A stretch of 64,000 nucleotides of DNA, from contig JAAFIB010000003.1 in the NCBI GenBank assembly GCA_013297725.1, forward strand, positions 1-64,000. The letters run 5' to 3'. Both the position numbers and the translations under genes were made by a program. This document shows, one piece after another, positions 1 to 11,225 of this stretch. The notes beneath the pieces are model-generated. The model was not told the DNA's origin. It ran no database searches and worked only from the letters and a program-made list of their open reading frames with translations. Source of the stretch: Sphingomonadales bacterium. Lineage in GTDB: Bacteria; Pseudomonadota; Alphaproteobacteria; Sphingomonadales; Sphingomonadaceae. Each line of letters opens with the position of its first letter. Within the stretch, counting starts at the first letter, position 1.

Positions 1-29
1 AAATCAGCGCCGGATATGGGGACTAAACA

Positions 30-1331
30 ATGAAAATTGCAATGATCGGCTCGGGTTATGTTGGCCTGGTTTCTGGTGCTTGTTTTGCTGATTTTGGTCA
101 TGATGTTGTGTGTATCGACAAGGATGCAGGCAAGATTGATCGCCTGAACGCTAACATCATGCCGATCTACGAGCCCGGACTGGACGCGCTGGTCAAAACC
201 AATGTTGAAGCCGGTCGCTTGCGGTTTTCGACCGATCTTGCAACGTCTGTTGATGGCTGCGCTGCCGTGTTTATCGCGGTGGGCACTCCATCGCGGCGCG
301 GCGACGGGCATGCTGATCTCAGCTATGTTTACGCCGCAGCGGAGGAACTTGCGCACGCAATCGCTCCGGGAACTGTCGTGGTCACAAAATCCACTGTGCC
401 TGTGGGAACTGGCGATGAAGTGCAGCGGATTATTGCCGAGACTAAGCCTGATCTGCATTTCGAAGTCGTATCAAACCCGGAATTTCTGCGCGAAGGCGCC
501 GCCATTGGAGACTTTAAGCGCCCCGACCGGATTGTCGTAGGTACAGATGTCGAATGGGCAAAAGAAGCGATGCGGGCTGTTTATCGCCCGTTGTTCCTAA
601 ACGAATCGCCGATTCTGTTCACCAGCCGCCGTTCGTCCGAACTGATCAAATATGCCGCAAACGCATTTCTTGCGACCAAGATTACGTTTATCAACGAAAT
701 GGCCGATTTATGCGAGAAGCTGGACGCCGATGTTCAGGATGTGTCGCGCGGGATAGGCTTGGACAACCGCATCGGCGGCAAATTCCTGCACGCCGGGCCC
801 GGCTATGGCGGCAGCTGTTTTCCAAAAGACACGCTGGCTTTACTAAAAACCGCGCAAGACAATGACACACCTGTGCGTATTGTCGAAGCAGTGGTGCAAG
901 CCAACGACCTGCGCAAACGGGCGATGGGGCGAAAGATTGTCAACGCGCTGGGCGGTGATGCACGGGGTAAGAAAGTTGCGATATTGGGGCTGACATTCAA
1001 ACCCAATACCGACGACATGCGCGATGCCCCTTCGATTGCGATCGTCCAAACACTGATCGATGCAGGCGCAGTCGTTTTCGCGCATGACCCCGAAGGGATG
1101 GAAGAAGCTGCAAAGCTGTTACCCGACGTCAACATGACCGGCAGCGCCTATGAAGCGGCCGATGGCGCCGATGCGGTTGCGATCGTCACCGAATGGGATG
1201 CATACCGCGCCCTTGATCTGGCAAAGTTGAAAGCCGCGATGAAGGGTAATGTGATGGTTGACCTGCGCAATATCTATCGCCCCGAAGAGGGAGCCAAGGC
1301 CGGGTTTGATTATTACAGCGTCGGACGCTGA
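30..1331 (+). CDS. ugd: UDP-glucose 6-dehydrogenase
   Basis: Full-length ORF; N-terminal MKIAMIGSGYVGLVSGACFADFGHDV Rossmann motif; catalytic GPGYGGSCFPKDT motif. Confidence 0.96.
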   Translation: MKIAMIGSGYVGLVSGACFADFGHDVVCIDKDAGKIDRLNANIMPIYEPGLDALVKTNVEAGRLRFSTDLATSVDGCAAVFIAVGTPSRRGDGHADLSYVYAAAEELAHAIAPGTVVVTKSTVPVGTGDEVQRIIAETKPDLHFEVVSNPEFLREGAAIGDFKRPDRIVVGTDVEWAKEAMRAVYRPLFLNESPILFTSRRSSELIKYAANAFLATKITFINEMADLCEKLDADVQDVSRGIGLDNRIGGKFLHAGPGYGGSCFPKDTLALLKTAQDNDTPVRIVEAVVQANDLRKRAMGRKIVNALGGDARGKKVAILGLTFKPNTDDMRDAPSIAIVQTLIDAGAVVFAHDPEGMEEAAKLLPDVNMTGSAYEAADGADAVAIVTEWDAYRALDLAKLKAAMKGNVMVDLRNIYRPEEGAKAGFDYYSVGR

Positions 1332-1346
1332 CTCAGCATTAGCCCG

Positions 1347-2903
1347 CTAGTTGACCTGTCGATCATAGCCCTCCCAATACGGCGCACGTAGATCTTTGCG
1401 CAGGATTTTTCCTGATGCATTGCGCGGGAGAGCGGGAATTACATCCACCGACCGCGGTACTTTAAAACCGGCAATACGTTCGCGCGCCCATGCAATCACG
1501 CTTTCAGGATCAACGGTCGCGCCGGGCTTTGGCACGCAAACCGCCTTCACCGCTTCACCCCATTTTGCGTCCGGTATTCCAATCACAGCCACTTCCAACA
1601 CATCGGGATGACCGTAAATCGCGCTTTCCACCTCAGCCGGATACACATTTTCGCCGCCAGAAATGATCATGTCCTTCACGCGATCATGTATGAACAAATA
1701 TCCATCGGCATCAAGATACCCCGCATCACCAGTCTTCACCCAGCCGCCATCGGTCATGGTGCTCTGTGTCGCTTCTGGCAGATTCCAATAACCGATCATG
1801 TTATTGGAGGATCGCGTCCAAACTTCACCGACGTCACCCAGCGGTGCATCACCGCCATCAGCATCAACAATCCGCAGCTCAACGCCGGGCAATGGCTTGC
1901 CAGCACTACGCATTCGTTCGTTGCCTTCCGGATCATGATCCTCTGGAGGCAGCATGCAAATCGTGCCTGTAGTTTCTGTCATGCCATAAGCCTGCATGAA
2001 TTCGCACTTGAACATTGCAATGCATTGTCTCAGCAATTCCAGTGGGATAGGAGCCGCACCATAGAGAATATATTTAAGACTGCTGAAATTAACCGACGCA
2101 CAGCGCGGATGCTGCAGCAATATATGCAGCGCAGCAGGAACGATGAATAATCGCGTTACGCCGCCAGTCTCCACTGCGTCAAAAAATCCGTCTGGTGTAA
2201 ACTCTGAAAGGATCAAGCCAGGTAAGCCCGAACCAACCGCCATAATCCCCAGTCCAGTGCCGCCGATATGCGCACAGGGCATAGCGATCAGGACCACTTC
2301 CCCCTCATCCCATTTGGTATAGGCAAGGTCAGCCTCATCCGAACTTTTGCGGAGGCCAAACAGATTACGGTTGGAAAGCACGGCACCTTTGGGGTTTCCA
2401 GTGGTTCCAGATGTGTAGAGCTGCAACACAGCGTCATCCCGCCCAGCCGGTGCAAAATCGCAGCGCTGCGCCGCAGAAATCCCCGCGCGTGCCTCATCTG
2501 CGGTGATCACTTTTTCAACGTGCGGCAATTGACCGGACAGCGCGTCGGAAACACCGTCAAAGCCAGGGCCGGTAAACAGCAGCCTCGCCTTTGTGTCATT
2601 AACGATAAAGGCCCATTCGGCAGGAGCCAACCGCCACCCGACCGGCACCATGACAACCCCCATACGGGCCGCGCCGTAGAACAGCGTGAAGTACAGATCG
2701 CTATTCTTACCGATCCAAGCAATCCGGTCGCCCTTTTGCAAACCGGCATTTTGCAAATAAGCAACCACTTGCGCGGTTGCCTGTTCTAACTCGCCATAAG
2801 TATAACTCCGGTCATCTTCGCGTAGTGCAGGATGGTTTGGCCGGTCTTCCGCCCAATGGCTGATAAGATCATCAAATGTAAGCAGGTCCGCTATGGCACG
2901 CAT
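1347..2903 (-). CDS. Class I adenylate-forming enzyme (acyl-CoA synthetase / AMP-dependent ligase)
   Basis: Motifs YTSGTTGNPKGAVLSNRN, YGMTETTG, WVKTGDAGYLDADGYLFIHDRVKDMIISGGENVYPAEVE. Start moved from 3008 to ATG 2903 (MRAIADLLTF). Confidence 0.9.
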   Translation of the reverse strand: MRAIADLLTFDDLISHWAEDRPNHPALREDDRSYTYGELEQATAQVVAYLQNAGLQKGDRIAWIGKNSDLYFTLFYGAARMGVVMVPVGWRLAPAEWAFIVNDTKARLLFTGPGFDGVSDALSGQLPHVEKVITADEARAGISAAQRCDFAPAGRDDAVLQLYTSGTTGNPKGAVLSNRNLFGLRKSSDEADLAYTKWDEGEVVLIAMPCAHIGGTGLGIMAVGSGLPGLILSEFTPDGFFDAVETGGVTRLFIVPAALHILLQHPRCASVNFSSLKYILYGAAPIPLELLRQCIAMFKCEFMQAYGMTETTGTICMLPPEDHDPEGNERMRSAGKPLPGVELRIVDADGGDAPLGDVGEVWTRSSNNMIGYWNLPEATQSTMTDGGWVKTGDAGYLDADGYLFIHDRVKDMIISGGENVYPAEVESAIYGHPDVLEVAVIGIPDAKWGEAVKAVCVPKPGATVDPESVIAWARERIAGFKVPRSVDVIPALPRNASGKILRKDLRAPYWEGYDRQVN

Positions 2904-3045
2904 ATTATGGTCTCTCCTAAGCCTTCTGATGTTGTTGGCAGATGGTCTCACACCCTTTGTCGACACAAAGATTGCGTCTGTCAAATCGTGCAGCCATAGC
3001 AAGCACAACTCACATCATCCATGTGCGTAAACTAGGGAGTCCGTC

Positions 3046-4284
3046 ATGTTTAAACCTGTCTCTGCACTGCTGGTAGCATTGCTCGCCTCGTCAGCCATTC
3101 CGGCAAGCGCCGCCGATGCGAGCGATCGTGAGATCATTGTGATTGGTCAATCGTTGAAAGACACGGAAAAAGCACTGCGAGATTGCATCGCCCGCGGCTG
3201 TCCACCCGATGAAGAAATCCGGGTGGCGCTGGCCCATGCCGAAAACCAGTTCATTACGGGCGATTACCGCGATGCCCGTTCGACGTTAAACAAAACCGTC
3301 GGGCGCAATCGCAAACATGGCGAAGAATATCCCATCGAAGTATCCGACCTCTTCCGCGCATCAAGCCGGATTGCAGAACATCTGGGCGAAGGCGACGCAT
3401 TCCGCCTTTCCGTCCTTGATATGCGTGACACATTGAAAGAAGCACTGCCCGAAACTGACGCGCGGGTTATGGTGGCGCAGATAGAGGTAGGCGATAGCCG
3501 GTCGAAACTTGGCTATCCCAAAGAAGCCATCCGCGTTTACGAAAATGTTGCCGAAAAAGCTTTGGCCGCCGGCCATACCCGCGTTGCAACGTTTGCCAAT
3601 TTGCGAAAGCTGATGCTCGAATATGTCTTGGCGTCTGACACCGATGCCAAAGGCGATATGAAAAAAGCCATAGCAGGCATGCGCGAGATCGCGGATAAGC
3701 CACTGGCCGGCGCAGAGGATTTCGGAATGGTTGCTGAAGTCACCTTGGCGCGGATCGACCGCGAAAGCGGAAAAAACGAATCTACTGCTGCAATCGTCAA
3801 ACGTTACGCAGAAAAAGGTGGGGTCAGCCGTCCGATCCTATTGTCGTCAACACCGATCAAAATGGCCGACCAAGTCGGTTTGGAACAAAAGGGCGGTAAT
3901 GTGCTCACCATGTCGCAAGGCAGCATGGAGGATCGCTGGATTGATGTCGGATTCTGGGTGAACGCCAACGGCTTGCCCAGCGACATTGAAGTGTTGCGGG
4001 CATCGGGCAACACCAAATGGGCAAAGGCGGTTTCCGATTCAATTGCGTCGCGCATTTACGCGCCACTAAAAGCAAAAGAAGGCGACACTGCCCCAGGATT
4101 CTATATGGTTGAACGCTATACGATGACCGCACGATATATGGACGAGGTCACTGGCACCCGCATTCGTCAGCGTTCACCCGAAGTGCGGATAGAGCGGATC
4201 GACATTACGCCTGAAAATTATGATCAGCCATTTGTAGCGCCAGCAAAGGAAGCCGCAAAAGAAACTGAAAAAACGGCGAGCTAA
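3046..4284 (+). CDS. Secreted/periplasmic repeat protein with TonB-C-like C-terminal region
   Basis: Signal peptide (MFKPVSALLVALLASSAIPASA); helical repeat-like middle; C-terminal VDVGFWVNANGLPSDIEVLRASGN resembles the TonB-C fold pattern. Confidence 0.6.
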   Translation: MFKPVSALLVALLASSAIPASAADASDREIIVIGQSLKDTEKALRDCIARGCPPDEEIRVALAHAENQFITGDYRDARSTLNKTVGRNRKHGEEYPIEVSDLFRASSRIAEHLGEGDAFRLSVLDMRDTLKEALPETDARVMVAQIEVGDSRSKLGYPKEAIRVYENVAEKALAAGHTRVATFANLRKLMLEYVLASDTDAKGDMKKAIAGMREIADKPLAGAEDFGMVAEVTLARIDRESGKNESTAAIVKRYAEKGGVSRPILLSSTPIKMADQVGLEQKGGNVLTMSQGSMEDRWIDVGFWVNANGLPSDIEVLRASGNTKWAKAVSDSIASRIYAPLKAKEGDTAPGFYMVERYTMTARYMDEVTGTRIRQRSPEVRIERIDITPENYDQPFVAPAKEAAKETEKTAS

Positions 4285-4290
4285 TCGCAG

Positions 4291-4324
4291 TGTAAGGACT
4301 GTCCGGAAAAGGACAGTCCTTACA
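4291..4324. terminator. Bidirectional hairpin terminator between convergent genes
   Basis: TGTAAGGACTGTCC-ggaaaa-GGACAGTCCTTACA, 14-bp perfect stem, 6-nt loop. Confidence 0.8.
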
Positions 4325-4328
4325 TGAT

Positions 4329-4580
4329 TTAGCCTTCAGCTTCGCGCTCGAACGCAGCTTCACCACCAATGCGTGACGCGAGTTTGCCCAAATAAATCAG
4401 AACGATTATCGCCACCAGCGTCGCAATGATGGCGTAGCTAAAAAGTCCCGTAAGATCGTCACCAAGATTAAGCTTTGCTAACAAAGCCTTGATTGCTTCA
4501 TTCCAAGCAAGCGCCGCCACCAGCCCCAGCGACGCCGAAGCCAGAGAAATCATTGTTTGCACCATTGCACGAGGATCCAT
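4329..4580 (-). CDS. Small two-TM protein, DUF5654-like
   Basis: 83 aa, two hydrophobic segments, AKEGG-type Shine-Dalgarno (AAAGGAG) upstream of ATG. Confidence 0.7.
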   Translation of the reverse strand: MDPRAMVQTMISLASASLGLVAALAWNEAIKALLAKLNLGDDLTGLFSYAIIATLVAIIVLIYLGKLASRIGGEAAFEREAEG

Positions 4581-4661
4581 CGTTTTACTCCTTTGGTTGA
4601 AATTTCAACCCGGGAGCTAACAATTTTTTTCCAGCAGTCCAATCGGCTTTTTTGATGGCTG

Positions 4662-6233
4662 TTATTCGGCGGCGATGGGCAATTCGGGCTCTTTCCACAC
4701 CAATTGTGGCTTACGTGCAGCCAACGTCTCATCAAGACGGCGGCGCGGTGCAAAATGTGGTGCAGTTTTCAGCGCAGGATCGCCTTGTTTTGCACGGTTG
4801 GCCACCGAACGCAGCGCACCGATGAATTGGTCCAAAGCAGCTTTGCTCTCCGTTTCTGTGGGCTCGACAAGCATCGCACCGTGAACCACCAGCGGGAAAT
4901 AGACAGTCATCGGGTGGAAACCCTCGTCGATCAACCCCTTGGCAATATCGAGAGTTGTGAAGCCCTCAGCCAGTCCATTATCGGTGAACAAAGCCTCATG
5001 CATGCAAGGGCCAAATGCAGCAAATGGCGCCTCAAGCGTGTCTTCTAGCGAACGCAGAATGTAGTTTGCGTTCAGAACAGCGTCTTCAGCAACCTGTTTT
5101 AGGCCATCGGCGCCATGGCTCATGATGTATGACAAAGCGCGTGTGAACATGCCCATTTGACCATGAAACGCAGTCATCCGGCCAAATGTTTGCGGATGTT
5201 CTTCGCCAGCGCTTTCTTCCTCAACCAGCTTAAAGCTGCCATCGGCATAGCGCGCCGCATAAGGTATCGGACCGAAAGGTGCGAGCGCCTCTGACAATAC
5301 AACAGGTCCGGAACCCGGACCGCCGCCGCCATGCGGGGTTGAGAAGGTTTTGTGCAAATTGATATGCATTGCATCGACGCCCAAGTCGCCGGGGCGCACT
5401 TTGCCGACAATCGCGTTAAAGTTTGCGCCGTCGCAATACACATAGCCGCCAGCTGCATGGACAGCATCAGAAATAGTCTTAAGATCAGACTCGAACAGAC
5501 CGCAAGTATTAGGGTTTGTGATCATGACAGCTGCAACATCTGGTCCTAGACGTTTCTTTAACGCTGCCAAATCTACACGCCCTTCAGGTGTTGCAGGAAT
5601 ATCCTCGACTGTGAAACCAGCAAACGCAGCCGTTGCAGGATTAGTGCCATGTGCACTTTCGGGAACAAGCACAACTTTGCGGTCTTCACCGCGTGCTTCG
5701 AGCGCTGCCTTAATGCACAGCATCCCGCACAATTCGCCGTGCGCACCAGCCTTTGGAGCCATCGCGACGCCGTGCATGCCGGTTAGTTCGATCAACCAGA
5801 ATGCGAGTTCGTTGATAACCTGCAACGCGCCCTGCACCGTTTCCTGCGGTTGCAGCGGGTGCACATCGGCAAAACCCTTCATCCGAGCGACTTTTTCGTT
5901 TAGGCGCGGGTTATGCTTCATTGTGCACGAACCGAGCGGGAAGAAGCCTAGATCGATGCCGTAGTTTTGACGGGAAAGCCGCGTGTAGTGGCGCACCGTT
6001 TGCGGTTCAGACAGACCGGGCAAGCCAATGCCGCGGTTACGATCCATTCCGCCAAGACGAGATTGCACTGACGGCGCGGCATCCAGATCAACGCCAGTGG
6101 TATGTTCATCGCCGATTTCAAAAATCAACGCTTCTTCAAGCATTAATGCCCGGTTTCCGGTGAATGTCGATGGCGTCGTGACGTCATTTTCGGTCATTTC
6201 AGGGCGCCAGCCGCTTGCGTTTAATGTGCTCAT
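4662..6233 (-). CDS. gcvPB: Glycine dehydrogenase (decarboxylating) subunit 2
   Basis: [24 protein letters not shown]-lysine motif; next to gcvPA with ATGA overlap. Confidence 0.95.
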   Translation of the reverse strand: MSTLNASGWRPEMTENDVTTPSTFTGNRALMLEEALIFEIGDEHTTGVDLDAAPSVQSRLGGMDRNRGIGLPGLSEPQTVRHYTRLSRQNYGIDLGFFPLGSCTMKHNPRLNEKVARMKGFADVHPLQPQETVQGALQVINELAFWLIELTGMHGVAMAPKAGAHGELCGMLCIKAALEARGEDRKVVLVPESAHGTNPATAAFAGFTVEDIPATPEGRVDLAALKKRLGPDVAAVMITNPNTCGLFESDLKTISDAVHAAGGYVYCDGANFNAIVGKVRPGDLGVDAMHINLHKTFSTPHGGGGPGSGPVVLSEALAPFGPIPYAARYADGSFKLVEEESAGEEHPQTFGRMTAFHGQMGMFTRALSYIMSHGADGLKQVAEDAVLNANYILRSLEDTLEAPFAAFGPCMHEALFTDNGLAEGFTTLDIAKGLIDEGFHPMTVYFPLVVHGAMLVEPTETESKAALDQFIGALRSVANRAKQGDPALKTAPHFAPRRRLDETLAARKPQLVWKEPELPIAAE

Positions 6234-7588
6234 GACAAGACCTCCTGCAGCGAAGCTGCGAATGTTTCGATATCCTCTGCGCTCACCACTTCGGTAACAG
6301 CAACCAGCAGGCCGTTTTCAAGTTCTGATATACCGGGATAAAGCCGTCCAAGCGACACACCGCCCAGCACGTGTTTTTCCGCAAGCTTATGGACAACATC
6401 GCGGGCATTTCTGGGCAGTTTCAGCGTGAATTCATTGAAAAAACTATCGTTTACCAGCGTTACGTCGGGAATTTGCGTCAGCCGATCCGCCGCCTGAACC
6501 GCTTTTGCATGGTTCAGCGCTGCCAAATCACGCAAACCACGTTCGCCCAATAAGCTCATATGAATACTGAAAGCTAGCGCACAAAGACCTGAATTAGTAC
6601 AGATATTGCTTGTCGCTTTCTCACGACGAATATGCTGTTCGCGGGTAGACAACGTCAGCACAAATCCGCGCTTACCCTCTGCATCAACAGTTTCGCCGCA
6701 CAGACGCCCGGGCATCTGACGGACAAACTTCTCTTTACAGGCAAACAGGCCGACATAAGGACCGCCGAATTGCAGGCCAACGCCGATGGATTGCCCCTCA
6801 CCGACCACAATATCTGCGCCCATTTCGCCGGGCGACTTGATCGCACCCAAAGCGACAGGCTCAGTCACAACCGCGATCAACAAAGCGCCCGCGGCATGGC
6901 AACGCTCGGCAAGCGCGCTCATGTCGCCAATACGGCCCAAAATGTCGGGATACTGCACAACAACGCAGCTGGTTTCCGCATCAATGCTGTCAGCAAGTGC
7001 AGCAAATCCAGTGTCGACGTCCAAGGTTGGCAGCGCAGTCTCAAGCGTATCGCCCGTAAAGTGCGCCATCGTCTTAGCGACGTTGACGTAATGCGGATGT
7101 AGCCCTGATGCCAACACCGCCTTTTTACGCTTTGTAATCCGGCCCGCCATACCGATTGCTTCCCAACATGCGGTCGAGCCATCATACATTGATGCATTAG
7201 CAACATCGCAGCCAAAGAGCCGCGCAACCTGTGTTTGAAATTCAAACAGCATTTGCAACGTACCTTGCGCAATCTCTGGCTGATACGGGGTGTAAGCCGT
7301 CAAAAACTCGCCACGCTGGATCAGGTGATCGACGCTGGCGGGTACATGATGCTTGTACGCCCCTGCCCCCAAGAAGAACGGATGATCCCCCGCCGCCATG
7401 TTCTTGTGCGCCATTGACGCAAAATGCCGTTCAACTGCCATTTCGCTGGCATGCATCGGCAAGCCCGCAATCGGACCGCTCAAACGCGCCTCCTGCGGCA
7501 CATCGACGAACAGATCATCGACCGACTTCGCGCCAACCACGGCGAGCATCGCCTGACGGCCTGACTGGGTTAAGGGTAGATAACGCAT
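6230..7588 (-). CDS. gcvPA: Glycine dehydrogenase (decarboxylating) subunit 1
   Basis: [68 protein letters not shown]. Confidence 0.95.
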   Translation of the reverse strand: MRYLPLTQSGRQAMLAVVGAKSVDDLFVDVPQEARLSGPIAGLPMHASEMAVERHFASMAHKNMAAGDHPFFLGAGAYKHHVPASVDHLIQRGEFLTAYTPYQPEIAQGTLQMLFEFQTQVARLFGCDVANASMYDGSTACWEAIGMAGRITKRKKAVLASGLHPHYVNVAKTMAHFTGDTLETALPTLDVDTGFAALADSIDAETSCVVVQYPDILGRIGDMSALAERCHAAGALLIAVVTEPVALGAIKSPGEMGADIVVGEGQSIGVGLQFGGPYVGLFACKEKFVRQMPGRLCGETVDAEGKRGFVLTLSTREQHIRREKATSNICTNSGLCALAFSIHMSLLGERGLRDLAALNHAKAVQAADRLTQIPDVTLVNDSFFNEFTLKLPRNARDVVHKLAEKHVLGGVSLGRLYPGISELENGLLVAVTEVVSAEDIETFAASLQEVLS

Positions 7589-7631
7589 ATTATATCCTTG
7601 TTTTACCGCCGATTAGCAGCAGACCAACAGC

Positions 7632-8003
7632 CTACAGGCTGTCCACAAATGCCTTATAGGCGGCTGCATCCATCAAGCCGTCCAGTTCGGACAGATCGTC
7701 CAACTCAATTTTGAAGAACCAGCCAGCGCCTTCGGGGTCGCTGTTCACCAGCGCCGGATCATCAGCCAGCGCATCATTGCCCTCGGTAACAATGCCTGTA
7801 ACTGGCGCATACACGTCGGATGCGGCCTTTACCGATTCAACAACCGCAGCATCGCCGCCCTTTGACAAGGATGCGCCAACCGCGGGCACTTCGGCAAACA
7901 CGATGTCGCCCAACTGGCTTTGCGCATAATCGGTGATGCCGACGGTCGCTGTATTGCCTTCGACTTCGATCCATTCATGTTCGTCTGTAAAATAACGGCT
8001 CAT
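7632..8003 (-). CDS. gcvH: Glycine cleavage system H protein
   Basis: [36 protein letters not shown]; lipoyl-lysine region [15 protein letters not shown]. Confidence 0.96.
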   Translation of the reverse strand: MSRYFTDEHEWIEVEGNTATVGITDYAQSQLGDIVFAEVPAVGASLSKGGDAAVVESVKAASDVYAPVTGIVTEGNDALADDPALVNSDPEGAGWFFKIELDDLSELDGLMDAAAYKAFVDSL

Positions 8004-9118
8004 TGGGCTTTTCCTCTCCGATGATAAGTGTGGGGAATGAAGGGCATAGAGGCTACAGTCAGCGGAACACGCTTCCCGCGCACTTCGGCCTCTAAAGCTG
8101 TTCCGGGGGCAATATGCGCCGCAGCGACATAACCCATAGCAATCGGCGCACCAACACTGGGGGCAAAGCCGCCTGACGTCACAACGCCAACCTGTGTTTC
8201 GCCCTCAAATACTGGCGCCCCTTCGCGCACTGGCACTTTGCCCTCGACCGTAAAGCCGACCAGTTTGCGACCGGGGCCATCCGACAATGCCTTTAATATC
8301 CGCTCGCTGCCGTGGAACCCGCCCTCGGCGCGGCGGCGCTTGGAGATTGCGAAGCTGGCATTACCCTCAACGGGGTCGGTACTTGGATCCATGTCGTGGC
8401 CGTAAAGGGGCAAGCCCGCCTCCAAACGCAAGGAATCACGAGCGCCAAGCCCGATGGGTTTCACCTCGAGCTGTGCGCACAATGCATCCGCAAGCTCAGT
8501 CACATGTTCTACGGCAACCGAAATTTCGACGCCATCCTCGCCGGTATAACCAGAACGGCTGATCCAAAGCGGTATTTCTCCCCACAGGAAAATGTCCGCT
8601 TCCATAAAGAACAGCTGATCGACGCCGGGAACAATGCGCGAGATCGCCTCGACTGCTTTTGGCCCTTGTAAGGCCAGCAACGCGCGGTCCTCTAAATGGT
8701 TGATCGCGATATTGTCGGGCAGGTTTGCACGTAAAAAGGCGATATCCTGATGCTTCACAGCGCCGTTCACCACGACATATAGTCCGGTCGGCGTCGCTGT
8801 GATCATCAAGTCATCCAGCACCCCGCCATCGTGCGCCAGCAACAGCGAATACCGCATCCGCCCCTCTTTAAGCGCAGAGATATCGCCGGGAACAAGCGCC
8901 TCAAGCGCGGCAGTCACATTGTCGCCAGACAGGATGAGCTGCCCCATATGCGATACATCGAACAGCCCTGCACTGGAACGCGTCCAAGTGTGTTCGGCCA
9001 TGATGCCTTCATATTGGATCGGCATAGAATAACCGGCAAACGACACCATACGGGCACCTTTGGCACGATGCCAATCACCCAGAGGCAGTTCGAGCATTTC
9101 GGTATCGTCGCTCATCAA
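8000..9118 (-). CDS. gcvT: Aminomethyltransferase (glycine cleavage T protein)
   Basis: [37 protein letters not shown]; first gene of the gcv operon. Confidence 0.95.
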   Translation of the reverse strand: MMSDDTEMLELPLGDWHRAKGARMVSFAGYSMPIQYEGIMAEHTWTRSSAGLFDVSHMGQLILSGDNVTAALEALVPGDISALKEGRMRYSLLLAHDGGVLDDLMITATPTGLYVVVNGAVKHQDIAFLRANLPDNIAINHLEDRALLALQGPKAVEAISRIVPGVDQLFFMEADIFLWGEIPLWISRSGYTGEDGVEISVAVEHVTELADALCAQLEVKPIGLGARDSLRLEAGLPLYGHDMDPSTDPVEGNASFAISKRRRAEGGFHGSERILKALSDGPGRKLVGFTVEGKVPVREGAPVFEGETQVGVVTSGGFAPSVGAPIAMGYVAAAHIAPGTALEAEVRGKRVPLTVASMPFIPHTYHRRGKAQ

Positions 9119-9159
9119 ATACTCCGTCCACAGGTTCAGTCAGCGACATTGCGCTGGCT

Positions 9160-9337
9160 GCCCCCTCTGTCACGGATACCTGAGAGCTTTACCCCTTCGG
9201 CGGCCCATCCAAGGGCTCTTTCCAGAGTGTCGAAAAGCCAAGACGGTCCTTTTGCCTGAGAGATTCCGGGGCGGTTGCTCCTTCGGCGTCCGCCATAGCT
9301 CCCGAAAGGCGCTATGGAGGAACTCTCCCGTCTTGTC
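9160..9337 (-). ncRNA. Tandem glycine riboswitch
   Basis: Minus strand contains two aptamer cores: GGGAGAG...GCCGAAGGAGCAA...CTCTCAGGCAAAAGGACCGTC and ACTCTGGAAAGAGCC...GCCGAAGGGGTAAAGCTCTCAGGTATCCGTGACAGAGG, upstream of gcvT. Confidence 0.93.
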
Positions 9338-9376
9338 AGCGACTATGCTTTGCCTTGGCTTTTGCAGCCTTTGGAG

Positions 9377-10036
9377 TCAACCGGCTAGAGCACTGATCGA
9401 TTCATTTTCGTGGATAAAGCGGCCATGTCCGCCGCCGAGCGCCAGTGTGACGATAGCGCGTGCCACGCGATCGGATGGCGTTGATCGATATTTCGACAAT
9501 GGCCCGAACATGAGGATATCGGACAACGGGCTGACCAATGTTGCCAGAGATTCGCCAAGACGACTGTCGGTTCGCTTTCCGCCAGTCAACAATCCAGGGC
9601 GCAAGATATCGAGTCTTTCGAAATCAAGTGCACGCAACCCCGCCTCCACATCACCCTTGGTCTTAAGGTAGACGTTAGCGCTACTGGCCGATGCCCCAAC
9701 CGACGATACGCAGATAAACTGCTGCACCCCGGAAGCACGGACAGCCTTTGCAAAATCAAGCACCAGATCATGGTCCACTGCCCGAAACGCTGCCTTTGAT
9801 CCGGCAACCTTCATCGTCGTACCAAGCGTGCAGATTGCAATATCCGCTTTTAATTCACCGACAGTATCAGGCCAGCTTTCCGGCGATACGACATGCTGCG
9901 TTACGCCCAAAATCGGTGCTGCCAACGATGAGCGCAAAACCATGTGCGTTTCGGTAACGTCTAAACCAGCCAGTTCAGCGACGACTTGTTTGCCAACCAA
10001 GCCCGTTCCCCCGGCAATCACAATACGACTTTTCAT
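9377..10036 (-). CDS. NAD(P)H-binding protein, atypical SDR/NmrA-like
   Basis: MKSRIVIAGGTGLVGKQVVAEL nucleotide-binding motif; FICVSSVGASASS. Confidence 0.75.
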   Translation of the reverse strand: MKSRIVIAGGTGLVGKQVVAELAGLDVTETHMVLRSSLAAPILGVTQHVVSPESWPDTVGELKADIAICTLGTTMKVAGSKAAFRAVDHDLVLDFAKAVRASGVQQFICVSSVGASASSANVYLKTKGDVEAGLRALDFERLDILRPGLLTGGKRTDSRLGESLATLVSPLSDILMFGPLSKYRSTPSDRVARAIVTLALGGGHGRFIHENESISALAG

Positions 10037-11184
10037 TGCGCACTTTCAAATATGGCCTTGTGGCTGTTTGTAGCAAAACGATCGGTCATTCCAGCAAGGA
10101 AATCGGCGATATGTCTGCTGCGTTGCGGTTCTTCAGATGGCAAAGTAACGCGCCATTCCTGCGGCATTAAAGTGCAGTCGTTTGAATACGCTGCAAACAA
10201 ATCAGAAATAATCACACTTGCTTGCTCTGCTGCCTCAACTTGCACCGGGTGATGATAGAGATTGGCATACATAAACGCTTTCAACTGCCTTTCGCGCCCT
10301 GCCAATTCCGTTGAAAATCCGCCAATAGTGCGGCCAGCCATGCGCACGTCTTCAACAGTCTCTATGCCAAGCTCAGCTATCCGCATCCGCGTTGTTTCAA
10401 TGACATCATTGACCATAAAGCCAATCTGCTCACGCACCAATTCGCGCAGCAATGTCTCATGTGGTGCTGCAGGATAGCGATCCGCGATGGCGCACCAGCG
10501 AGCATCAATAAAGGGCAATTCGCGTAATTGATCCAGCGTCAGCAGCCCTGCCCTGATCCCGTCGTCGATATCATGATTATCATAAGCGATGTCGTCGGCA
10601 ATGGCCGCAATCTGCGCCTCTAACGAAGCAAATTGTTGCAACTCTAAAGGAAAGGCCGCGTCGACCTCGGCCAATGCCCAATGCGGTTGTTTGACCGGAC
10701 CATTGTGCTTGGCCAATCCCTCCATTAGTTCCCAGCTGAGATTCAGTCCCGGCCACAACGGATATGGGCTTTCAAGCTTTGATAGCGTTCGCAATGTCTG
10801 TGCATTGTGATCAAAGCCGCCAAATGGAGCCATTGCAGCCCCAAGCGCATCTTCGCCCGCATGGCCAAAGGGTGGATGTCCGATATCATGCGCAAGGCAA
10901 AGTGCCTCTGTCAGATCCTCATCGAGCCCTAAAGCCCGAGCAATTGTCCTACCGATTTGCGCAACTTCCAGGCTGTGCGTCAGCCGGACCCGAAAATGAT
11001 CGCCGTCTGGAGAAATAAATACCTGCGTTTTATGGCGCAAACGGCGGAATGCGATCGAGTGGATAATCCGGTCGCGATCGCGCTGAAAGATATTACGTGG
11101 GCCGCGGTTTTCCCCAGAGGGTTCGGCATATTGCCGCCCTTTGCTAGTATCAGGATTACAGGCATATTTGGCACGAGAGATCAT
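10033..11184 (-). CDS. dgt: Deoxyguanosinetriphosphate triphosphohydrolase-like protein (HD domain)
   Basis: HSIAFRRLRHKTQVF, RLTHSLEVAQIGRTIA, LAHDIGHPPFGHAGED. Confidence 0.93.
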   Translation of the reverse strand: MISRAKYACNPDTSKGRQYAEPSGENRGPRNIFQRDRDRIIHSIAFRRLRHKTQVFISPDGDHFRVRLTHSLEVAQIGRTIARALGLDEDLTEALCLAHDIGHPPFGHAGEDALGAAMAPFGGFDHNAQTLRTLSKLESPYPLWPGLNLSWELMEGLAKHNGPVKQPHWALAEVDAAFPLELQQFASLEAQIAAIADDIAYDNHDIDDGIRAGLLTLDQLRELPFIDARWCAIADRYPAAPHETLLRELVREQIGFMVNDVIETTRMRIAELGIETVEDVRMAGRTIGGFSTELAGRERQLKAFMYANLYHHPVQVEAAEQASVIISDLFAAYSNDCTLMPQEWRVTLPSEEPQRSRHIADFLAGMTDRFATNSHKAIFESAQ

Positions 11185-11225
11185 AACGACTGCCTTTGCA
11201 CGGGCAGAGCGTTTTTCGCCAGCGG

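Noticed and set aside
4611-4661. Possible gcvPB terminator with T/A runs
   Set aside because: No convincing stem; only short CAGC/GCTG pairing.
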